Shown: positions 1 through 4,585 of the stretch, in pieces | Numbering within the stretch: the first letter of the stretch is position 1 | Layout: each line of letters opens with the position of its first letter | Assembly: GCA_947178685.1 (NCBI GenBank) | Contig: CAMWZE010000154.1 | Coordinates: 1-5,111, forward strand | Length of the DNA: 5,111 nucleotides | From: an uncultured Porphyromonadaceae bacterium | GTDB taxonomy: Bacteria; Bacteroidota; Bacteroidia; Bacteroidales; Muribaculaceae | Direction of reading: 5' to 3' | Program-made: the position numbers and the translations under genes | Notes under the pieces: model-generated | What the model was told of the DNA's origin: nothing | What the model saw: the letters and a program-made list of their open reading frames with translations, nothing else | Database searches by the model: none

Positions 1-13
1 ATATATGTGGTGT

Positions 14-1126
14 TCAGGCTCTTTTGTTGTTTTTACGTTTCTTACGGTAAGACCGGGCGGGTTTGAAAGCCTCTATCACCCGTTTTACAATCAGGTTGTA
101 GAGCCTTTCCTCATCGCGGGTAAGGTCGGTGGGATGAAGTCCGGTTGTCACGATACCGAATCCGTAATAGGGATTCTCGTACCCGGAGAAGTTGTGGCGC
201 TTTGATACCTTCCAGCCTTTGACTTTGTATCCCCACTTGGGGTTATGGCGGAGTATTTCACGGTTGTGGAGCATCTGTTTCCAGACATTATGCGGAATAT
301 AGTTCTGCTTCACCAGCGGGTACGAGATGAGTTTCTTACGGTAGAGTGTAAGCGCGGTTGCCACGGTCTTTTCGTGTAGCCAGTCCAGTTCAACAGCGGT
401 TTCGATAAGCAGCTGAGGAAGATTGAAGAGCGTGGGCTTTGCCGTGTATGTGTGGATAGTGTCCGCAAGGATTGTTGCATCACCCGGCTTTACTCCCGCA
501 ATACCGAGGGCTGTCACCTCATCGGGAATCCTGTCAACGGGAGTTTCAACAAAAATCGGTTCAGGAATTTTCGTAGCCTCCTTGGATTTCTCTGCGATTA
601 GGTTATACATCTCGCTTTTGAGCCATTCCTCATATTTTTCGGGATACTTGGGACCGTTCTCGATACCCTTGACGATAGCCTGACGTGTGAGGATGGGAAG
701 CCATGCGCGGCGAACTGCTATGGGATTGCCGATGAGATAGTAAAGACTGAGGAAGCAGGTCTCACCATAGAGGTCGGGAGACATCGCATTGACCACGAGC
801 TTGCTCATATTGATAAGCGAGGTGATGGTGGCGAGTTGTCTTGAATCCTGCTCGCTCTTGTTCCAACCGAGCAACTCGTCATAGTTGCGCATGGCGAACT
901 TAAAGTTATGGGCGAAGATGTGTCTGGGATTGAGTGTGGTTGAGAGGACGAAACTTTCGTCAGGTGAGAAGGTTGCCTCAACAAGTTCTCCGCCGGTCCA
1001 TGTCACTGCGTAGCCGTTACCGGTATAATAACCGTCGCATTTGCTGTTTGCTCCGAGAGCCTTGGCGATTGTGTCTGCGGTGAGCTGGTGATCCGTCACC
1101 ACAGTTATGATGTTTTTCTGTTTCAT
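14..1126 (-). CDS. Degenerate, shortened type IA DNA topoisomerase-like protein (370 aa), probably catalytically inactive
   Basis: The N-terminus (residues 5-50) follows the first TOPRIM strand of bacterial topoisomerase III: ALGA, DGYYTGNGY and VTWTGGEL match the usual ALGA..DGY..GNGYxVTWxxGHL. Residues 110-154 align without gaps to the second TOPRIM block, including W142, L146, T147, A150, I151 and G154. Residues 230-281 match the active-site tyrosine domain (LYRKKLISYP) and residues 323-354 the following IxPT/LTxDE..YNLI block. Key residues differ: the TOPRIM Glu is D12; the DxDxE acids read S116, D118, Y120; Y269 is kept, but the following Arg and Asp are L271 and K273; the HHAIIPT histidines are gone. 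The segment between TOPRIM and the tyrosine domain, and everything after residue 354 except a basic tail (KKRKNNKR), are missing; normal family members are about 600-700 residues. The frame is open with a proper ATG and TGA, so this looks like a maintained protein. DNA binding without cleavage, or an excision accessory role, is inference. Confidence 0.8.
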   Translation of the reverse strand: MKQKNIITVVTDHQLTADTIAKALGANSKCDGYYTGNGYAVTWTGGELVEATFSPDESFVLSTTLNPRHIFAHNFKFAMRNYDELLGWNKSEQDSRQLATITSLINMSKLVVNAMSPDLYGETCFLSLYYLIGNPIAVRRAWLPILTRQAIVKGIENGPKYPEKYEEWLKSEMYNLIAEKSKEATKIPEPIFVETPVDRIPDEVTALGIAGVKPGDATILADTIHTYTAKPTLFNLPQLLIETAVELDWLHEKTVATALTLYRKKLISYPLVKQNYIPHNVWKQMLHNREILRHNPKWGYKVKGWKVSKRHNFSGYENPYYGFGIVTTGLHPTDLTRDEERLYNLIVKRVIEAFKPARSYRKKRKNNKRA

Positions 1127-1225
1127 TTTTGATTTTTACTTTAATGGGTGGATATTTTGGATTTAGTGGGTGATATGCTTTCGGGAGTTCCGGACCTCCC
1201 GTTGGCAAATCAGAGTGGCCGGGAT
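1127..1225 (-). promoter_or_regulatory. Leader of the topoisomerase-like gene, with hairpin and shared leader motif
   Basis: This is the 99-bp gap between the stop of the DUF3945 gene and the ATG of the topoisomerase-like gene. On the minus strand it holds a 6-bp perfect inverted repeat CGGGAG/CTCCCG (1196-1201 with 1182-1187) around the 8-mer GTCCGGAA. No T-run follows, so it is not an obvious rho-independent terminator. After it come ATCACCCACTAAA (1174-1162) and CACTAAATCCAAA (1168-1156). Both recur in other leaders in this window, at 3759-3771 and 3131-3119. The start itself has only an A-rich stretch and no Shine-Dalgarno sequence, as is normal in Bacteroidota. The length and structure suggest an internal regulatory point in the operon, but no promoter box is evident. 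Confidence 0.45.
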
Positions 1226-2692
1226 TTACATTTTCGGACCTTTGTTCTTACGCTGCTGCTTCATCTGGGCATCATCCTTAGGTGTGGTCTGATACTTCTG
1301 GAGCGGTTCTGCCACATACTTCGTGGCTTCATTTGTCAGACCGTCGTTATTGACTGCCTTCTGCGTGCGACTTTCCTCGGCGACCTTTACACGCGGGTCT
1401 TTGAATGAGGTGACGGGGCGTTGCTTCTCGGGGTTGAACTGGAGATAGACTGTGCAGGGCTGACCTTTCTTGTCGACCATGTTCTTCATTTCTACGACTT
1501 CGCCCTTCTTGTAGGCTTCCTGCTGTTCGGGAGTCATCGGTACGCCTGCCCATTTGGAGATCGGCTTGATGAGTCCGTCCTTCGTAAGCCATGAGGATTT
1601 CTCCTGTCCCTGCTGCTGGCCGTAGGTCTGTGCTTGTCCTTGATTCTCGGACTGCGACTGGCGACGTGCGCCGCCGGGAACAAACTCGATTCCCTTGCGG
1701 TCTGCCGATACCTGAAGCACGACATTGTATGACTGGCCGTTCTTCCCGGTAATCTGCTTTGGTGGGAGAGCCTTGCCTTCCTTCAGCTGCATCACCTCCG
1801 CCATTGTCAGCTTGGTGTCGCCGATGGTATCCCTGATGAATACCGATTTCACGGGGACCGATACAATCTCATTGGTAAGACGGTCGATGCTGACGAATGA
1901 CGGAACTTTTTCACCCGTAGCCTTGTCGGTCAGTTCCACGACCTTACCGAGATTGCCTGTCTCTTTCAGAGCCGCCTTATCTTCCTTGGTGAACTGATAA
2001 CCATTGAACTCCTGATCGAGCTTCGGCTCCTTGTGGATGAAGTGGGGAACCACCTTGACATTGCCGTCAGCATCGGTACGGAATGAGAGTCGCGCGTCAA
2101 TCGGGAATTTCTCACCTCCGAACGAGGGGGTGACTGTCACCAGCTTTGACTTGCGGTTGTAAAGCATCTCCTTCAGGTCGCCGCTCTTTTCAAGTTCCGC
2201 ACGGTCGATGCCCCATTTCTCATTTAGGCTGTCCCAGTCAATCCTGCTCTCGTCGATTGCGGTGTGCTTGACCTCCGTCTGTTCGGTTCCAGAGGTGGGC
2301 TTTTCAGCCTGTGCGGTTGCCTGAGTCTCCTCCTGCTTCTGAGTCTGCTGAGGGACGTCAACCTTGAAGTCCTTCAGGATGTCGGCATTCTTTTCCGGTT
2401 CCTGCATGAAGTCAGCCATTGCACGGCCTACGCTTTCAAAGCGGTCAGCCGGGACTTTGAAGAATCCGAATGTTGAGGGGTTCTTGCACTGGCGGACGAA
2501 GTTTGAGAGGAACGCCTCCATAGGATTCTGACCTTTGGAAAATCTCACGAGGTCAGCGAGTGATGCTGATTTTACATCAGCCATCTTGGGTGAACCGTCC
2601 TTGTTGAGTCCGGTCACTGCGCCTACCTTCCCGGTCTCGTTGTTACGGACGATAAGCACTTCTTCCTGTTCTTTCTTTTGTTCTTGTGCCAT
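1226..2692 (-). CDS. DUF4099 / DUF3945 domain-containing protein (488 aa) of Bacteroidota mobile elements
   Basis: Recognised from the DUF4099 block (about residues 150-222: WDSLNEKWGI, LEKSGDLKEML, DARLSFR) followed by DUF3945-like units. The first unit is at about 225-277 (GYQFTKEDKAALKETGNLG, VPSFVSIDRLTNEIV), the second at about 283-337 (LTMAEVMQLKEGKA, VVLQVSADRKGIEF) and the third at about 378-427 (GVPMTPEQQEAYKKGE, CTVYLQFNPEKQRP). The N-terminal 110 residues form another conserved-looking module (VLIVRNNETGKVGAVTGLN). Gln-rich linkers at about 114-130 and 345-363 separate the modules. There is no signal peptide or membrane segment, so it is cytoplasmic. The molecular function of these DUFs is not established; the genes usually sit beside topoisomerase genes in conjugative or mobilizable elements, as here. 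The ATG at 2692 is followed at once by the conserved N-terminus and preceded by an A-rich stretch. Probably co-transcribed with both neighbours (71-bp and 99-bp gaps). Confidence 0.88.
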   Translation of the reverse strand: MAQEQKKEQEEVLIVRNNETGKVGAVTGLNKDGSPKMADVKSASLADLVRFSKGQNPMEAFLSNFVRQCKNPSTFGFFKVPADRFESVGRAMADFMQEPEKNADILKDFKVDVPQQTQKQEETQATAQAEKPTSGTEQTEVKHTAIDESRIDWDSLNEKWGIDRAELEKSGDLKEMLYNRKSKLVTVTPSFGGEKFPIDARLSFRTDADGNVKVVPHFIHKEPKLDQEFNGYQFTKEDKAALKETGNLGKVVELTDKATGEKVPSFVSIDRLTNEIVSVPVKSVFIRDTIGDTKLTMAEVMQLKEGKALPPKQITGKNGQSYNVVLQVSADRKGIEFVPGGARRQSQSENQGQAQTYGQQQGQEKSSWLTKDGLIKPISKWAGVPMTPEQQEAYKKGEVVEMKNMVDKKGQPCTVYLQFNPEKQRPVTSFKDPRVKVAEESRTQKAVNNDGLTNEATKYVAEPLQKYQTTPKDDAQMKQQRKNKGPKM

Positions 2693-2763
2693 AAAAAAGT
2701 TTTTTGTGGTTAGATACTTGTGCCGTTGCCGACACGTTGATTATTTTGTGTAAGTGTGTAGTG

Positions 2764-3111
2764 TCAGTTGTTTATGCTTGCGAACAGCTCCATTACATCG
2801 GCCTTGCGATAATAGATTTTGCAATTCCTGCCGGAGCCGTTCTTGTGACCTGTTATCCTGCCGCTCTTACGGTGGTTGTACATGGTCTTTCTATCGACAT
2901 GGTAGCGTTCGCGTACCTGCTTCTCGGTCCACATGTCTTCCTCGGGATCAAGGATACCGAAACCCTGAAATGCGTCCTTCACGCTGCGTATTGCACCGTC
3001 TATGCGAGTGTGTACGCCGTCTTTAAGTTCCCTTACTTCCTTCTGTATTTCGAGGAGCATACGGCTGAGGATATCGAACTCTGCTGAGGTGATTGTCTTG
3101 TTTGCTTTCAT
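2764..3111 (-). CDS. Small helix-turn-helix (MerR/excisionase-like) DNA-binding protein, 115 aa
   Basis: Residues 1-50 are a polar, helical N-terminus with a likely coiled-coil stretch (SRMLLEIQKEVRELKDG). Residues 61-84 are a clear HTH of the HTH_17/MerR type (WTEKQVRERY-HVDRKTMYNHRKSG). A short wing follows (I86 to Y101, ending KIYYRKADVMEL), which is typical of these proteins. This architecture is common for excisionase-like and regulatory proteins of Bacteroidota mobile elements; a role in excision or autoregulation is inferred. ATG 3111 is chosen over an in-frame TTG at 3147: an A-rich stretch (AAAGAAAAAA) immediately precedes it, and the 12 extra residues (MQHKQTLNPKKK) look like translated leader. 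It is the first gene of the leftward operon, 71 bp before the DUF3945 gene. Which DNA it binds cannot be read, but the repeat-rich region upstream is the natural candidate. Confidence 0.85.
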   Translation of the reverse strand: MKANKTITSAEFDILSRMLLEIQKEVRELKDGVHTRIDGAIRSVKDAFQGFGILDPEEDMWTEKQVRERYHVDRKTMYNHRKSGRITGHKNGSGRNCKIYYRKADVMELFASINN

Positions 3112-3144
3112 TTTTTTCTTTGGATTTAGTGTTTGTTTATGTTG

Positions 3145-3152
3145 CAAAGTTC
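3145..3152 (-). promoter_or_regulatory. Candidate Bacteroidota -7 promoter element for the leftward operon
   Basis: The minus strand reads GAACTTTG here, followed by CAAC. It fits the Bacteroidota -7 consensus TAnnTTTG at all fixed positions except the first T. It lies about 33 bp upstream of ATG 3111, giving a plausible leader of about 27 nt. No convincing -33 TTTG box sits 19-21 bp further upstream, so this is a one-box call. Confidence 0.35.
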
Positions 3153-3209
3153 GTCATCTTGCAGGAGGTAGCTGAGGAACTTCCCAGGGTAGTTCCCTGA
3201 TATTTTAAG

Positions 3210-3305
3210 ATTCATTAAGATTTGAGAATATGCTCCTGTCGGGATAAAACAGAGTGTATGATTCCCTGTACCAATCCGTTGCATGAATTGGAATCCTTAA
3301 TGAAT
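3210..3305. repeat. 10-bp perfect inverted repeat ATTCATTAAG / CTTAATGAAT
   Basis: The left arm is at 3210-3219 and the right arm at 3296-3305, separated by 76 bp. The left arm lies within a direct repeat, TAAGATT-CAT-TAAGATT (3206-3222), with a 10-bp period of about one helical turn. The spacing suits a looped protein-DNA complex better than an RNA hairpin. Confidence 0.4.
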
Positions 3306-3343
3306 AATTCTTATTTTTTCAGGGATAAACCGTTTACAGACTT

Positions 3344-3373
3344 CCGGAGGGTATTCCTTCAGGAATGGTCCGG
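3344..3373. repeat. Two-part hairpin with CCGGA/TCCGG outer and ATTCC/GGAAT inner stems
   Basis: CCGGA (3344-3348) pairs with TCCGG (3369-3373), and ATTCC (3353-3357) pairs with GGAAT (3362-3366) around a TTCA loop. A small internal bulge (4 and 2 nt) separates the two stems. No T-run follows on either strand, so it is not a typical terminator. Confidence 0.4.
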
Positions 3374-3438
3374 TGTGCAGGGAACCATCAAGGAACCATG
3401 TATTTCCTTTGAGGATGACCCATTGAATCCGATTTGAA

Positions 3439-3509
3439 TTCTCATTGTAGATGTCGCGCGTCAGTCTGACTGATGAGAACCGTTTTCGGCTTCGCTTTCG
3501 GTGGCGGTT
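3439..3509. repeat. Cluster of inverted repeats (TTCTCAT/ATGAGAA, TCAGTC/GACTGA, AACCG/CGGTT)
   Basis: TTCTCAT (3439-3445) is complementary to ATGAGAA (3473-3479). Inside it, TCAGTC (3461-3466) pairs with GACTGA (3468-3473) about a single central base. Just to the right, AACCG (3478-3482) pairs with CGGTT (3505-3509) across a segment carrying two TTTCGG copies. The structures share bases at their junctions, so they would be alternative folds or successive binding sites. Clusters like this are seen at transfer origins and in structured leaders; which applies here is not decidable. Confidence 0.4.
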
Positions 3510-3556
3510 TGACTTAAAAACAATCGGAATATCGGTCTTTGTTTAACGCAAATTTC

Positions 3557-3596
3557 AATGTTGGGGAATGTTGGGGAAAGTGCGTGGAATCTTGGG
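3557..3596 (+). repeat. Phased AATGTTGGGG repeats (two tandem copies plus a third divergent one)
   Basis: AATGTTGGGG is repeated head to tail at 3557-3566 and 3567-3576. A near-copy, AATCTTGGG, lies at 3588-3596. Offsets of 10 and 21 bp put all three on the same face of the helix, as in iterons or activator sites. It lies about 190-230 bp upstream of the rightward HTH genes. Confidence 0.5.
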
Positions 3597-3717
3597 AAAC
3601 TACTATAAATCAGAGAACTATTTTAATCTAAGCCGTGTTGAAAAAGCAAAAACGGAGACACATCACGCTCATCCGGCGGTTAATCGTGTTACCCCTGAGA
3701 AGAATAGTCTGCACCAC

Positions 3718-3735
3718 TGATAGTCCGGAATATCA
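3718..3735. promoter_or_regulatory. 18-bp near-perfect palindrome, candidate operator
   Basis: The sequence TGATAG-TCCGGA-ATATCA is symmetric about 3726/3727 at 16 of 18 positions. It ends 47 bp before the ATG at 3783. Position and symmetry fit a dimeric repressor or activator site for the rightward HTH pair. The central GTCCGGAA also forms the centre of the inverted repeat in the topoisomerase-like gene's leader. Confidence 0.4.
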
Positions 3736-3782
3736 CAGGAATGCTTTTTCTCGAAACCATCACCCACTAAAACCACCCAATT

Positions 3783-4067
3783 ATGGAATACATTAGAATT
3801 GAACGTAGCGTTTTCGACGCTATGCTATCCGCTCTTGCCGATTGCCGTTCTGTTCTTGTCTTGGCCGTTAATCGCCTTTCAAGAAGTGAACGACAGGAGT
3901 GGATAGACAACATATCGGCTCAGGAAATACTCAGACGTTCCCAACGAGGGATGACTGCGTTACGGATGGAGGGGAAGATAGGCTACTCTGTCATTGAAGG
4001 CAAAGTCTATTATCCTGCTTCTGAAATCGGACGCATACTCCACTATAATATTGCGAGCGATGGATGA
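3783..4067 (+). CDS. Small HTH (MerR/excisionase-like) protein, 94 aa, first of a tandem pair
   Basis: Residues 1-38 form a helical N-terminus. Residues 40-62 are a winged-helix/HTH_17-type motif (WIDNISAQEILRRSQRGMTALRMEG), and 66-86 a wing plus last helix (IGYSVIEGKVYYPASEIGRIL). The order Trp-Ile-[acid], two helices, G-x-I-x-Y and K-x-Y-Y is typical of small Bacteroidota mobile-element HTH proteins, some of which act as excisionases or regulators. The recognition helix is less canonical than in the neighbouring protein. The ATG is preceded by an A/C-rich leader (CACTAAAACCACCC) and no Shine-Dalgarno sequence. It overlaps the next gene by 8 bp, indicating translational coupling. The 18-bp palindrome at 3718-3735 is a candidate operator. 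Function as regulator or recombination directionality factor is inferred from family only. Confidence 0.78.
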   Translation: MEYIRIERSVFDAMLSALADCRSVLVLAVNRLSRSERQEWIDNISAQEILRRSQRGMTALRMEGKIGYSVIEGKVYYPASEIGRILHYNIASDG

Positions 4068-4350
4068 AATAACCATTTCAAGAGAAGACCGTCAGAAACT
4101 ACTCGGTGTTCTATCGGAGATAAAGGAATATGCACGGGAATTGGCAGAATGTGCCAGACCACTCTTCGATGGCAAGAGATTTCTTTCAGATGCAGAACTT
4201 GCCCGAAAATTAAGGATAAGCCGTTCCACACTATCCAACTATCGTATCAAGGGCGTTTTCGGATATTATTCCCTCGGTGGTAAAATCCTATATGCCGACC
4301 GCGAGATTGAGGAATACCTCAAAGAAAACTATCATCCCTCATATAGATGA
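4060..4350 (+). CDS. Small HTH (MerR/excisionase-like) protein, 96 aa, second of a tandem pair
   Basis: The N-terminal 35 residues are helical and charged (EDRQKLLGVLSEIKEYARELAE). Residues 41-63 are a clear HTH (FLSDAELARKLRISRSTLSNYRIKG) and 66-90 a wing and final helix (VFGYYSLGGKILYADREIEEYL). The domain order and size are the same as in the gene before it, so the pair looks like diverged paralogues. The start is taken at ATG 4060, which overlaps the upstream gene by 8 bp. An upstream in-frame start at 3994 would add 22 residues that only re-read the previous gene in another frame. The gene ends 15 bp before a strong terminator, so the pair forms a two-gene transcription unit. Two adjacent small HTH proteins recall Xis2c/Xis2d of CTnDOT-type elements; this is analogy, not demonstrated homology. 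Confidence 0.82.
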   Translation: MDEITISREDRQKLLGVLSEIKEYARELAECARPLFDGKRFLSDAELARKLRISRSTLSNYRIKGVFGYYSLGGKILYADREIEEYLKENYHPSYR

Positions 4351-4365
4351 CCGTATTAAAAGTAC

Positions 4366-4401
4366 AAGCCCCGATAATCCACACTGTGATTATCGGGGCT
4401 T
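4366..4401 (+). terminator. Rho-independent terminator of the HTH gene pair
   Basis: A 14-bp perfect stem (4366-4379 with 4388-4401, AAGCCCCGATAATC and its complement) encloses an 8-nt loop. It is followed by TATGTTGTTTT. It starts 15 bp after the stop codon at 4350 and fits an intrinsic terminator for the rightward unit. The minus-strand side has only a short, broken T stretch, so it is mainly unidirectional. Confidence 0.88.
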
Positions 4402-4409
4402 TATGTTGT

Positions 4410-4443
4410 TTTGTCGGTTTTTATACGTAAGAAAACCGACAAA
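4410..4443. repeat. 12-bp perfect inverted repeat beyond the terminator
   Basis: TTTGTCGGTTTT (4410-4421) and AAAACCGACAAA (4432-4443) are perfectly complementary around TATACGTAAG. The six bases ACGTAA in the loop recur at 4450-4455. No T-run follows, so a second terminator is less likely than a binding or recombination site, although an auxiliary terminator cannot be excluded. Confidence 0.5.
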
Positions 4444-4585
4444 TTTGAGACGTAAAAAAAATGTATTTTGTGTTTTTGAAATGATTCACTTTGTTAAATT
4501 GAATAAATCTGGTACCTGTAAAATACACTGAATAAATTCGAGGTATCGTACTGAGTATTCCTGAGGCTCAAAAAATATATGATAA

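Larger units (their letters stand above)
3194..3383. repeat. Four CAGGGA boxes, two on each strand, facing one another
   Basis: CAGGGA occurs on the minus strand at 3194-3199 and 3263-3268, and on the plus strand at 3320-3325 and 3378-3383. Start-to-start spacings are 69, 57 and 58 bp. The downstream context is similar in each copy: GGGAACTACC, GGGAATCATA, GGGATAAACC and GGGAACCATC. The two-plus-two inverted arrangement looks like a protein-binding array. The binding protein is unknown. Confidence 0.4.
3112..3782. other. Repeat-rich non-coding control region between divergent gene sets
   Basis: There is no credible gene in these 671 bp. The longest rightward reading frame (3222-3437) starts at TTG, lacks a leader like those of its neighbours and resembles nothing recognised. 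The stretch contains four CAGGGA boxes, a 10-bp inverted repeat (3210-3219 with 3296-3305), hairpins at 3344-3373, 3439-3479 and 3461-3473, tandem AATGTTGGGG at 3557-3576 and an 18-bp near-palindrome at 3718-3735. It lies between the leftward operon and the rightward HTH pair and so must carry both promoters. It may also hold an origin (oriT or oriV) or a recombinase accessory region. No relaxase or replication gene is in view to decide between these. Confidence 0.6.
4351..4585. other. Intergenic region between convergent genes
   Basis: This stretch holds the terminator and the 12-bp inverted repeat. From about 4444 to 4585 it is AT-rich, with no further gene, no convincing promoter and no clear terminator for the leftward toxin gene. 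A change from element DNA to a different cargo or host segment could lie here, but no target-site repeat can be identified from one side. Confidence 0.5.

Noticed and set aside
14..1126. Calling the topoisomerase-like gene a pseudogene
   Set aside because: The frame is uninterrupted for 370 codons, with a normal ATG, a structured leader and a basic C-terminal tail; the losses are at specific residues and whole segments rather than frameshifts.
2704..3087. Rightward 127-codon frame, hydrophobic, opposite the HTH gene
   Set aside because: It is antisense to a gene with a clear HTH domain; the hydrophobic translation is a by-product of reading that gene's complement.
3112..3147. Extension of the 115-aa HTH protein to an upstream TTG start
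   Set aside because: The extra 12 residues are low-complexity leader sequence containing the CACTAAATCCAAA motif shared with other leaders, and they would overlap the predicted transcript start.
3222..3437. Rightward 71-codon reading frame in the gene-free region
   Set aside because: It begins at TTG, has no A-rich leader, resembles no family, and overlaps several of the inverted repeats that better explain the sequence.
3509..3541. TTGACT resembling a sigma-70 -35 box, with TTTG/TCTTTG as Bacteroidota-type boxes for the rightward genes
   Set aside because: No matching -10 sits at 17 bp, and the Bacteroidota-type pair is spaced about 22 bp with a poor -7 match; too weak to call.
3548..3557. 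Similarity of the minus-strand TGAAATTTGC to the CTnDOT att core GTAnnTTTGC
   Set aside because: Two of the eight fixed positions mismatch, and TTTGC is also common in Bacteroidota promoters; no integrase is present to support it.
4465..4493. TTTTG and TCACTTTG resembling a rightward promoter
   Set aside because: Spacing is short and no rightward gene follows; the next coding sequence is on the minus strand.
4277..4531. Rightward frame overlapping the end of the second HTH gene
   Set aside because: It runs through the strong terminator stem and the 12-bp inverted repeat and has no recognisable domain.
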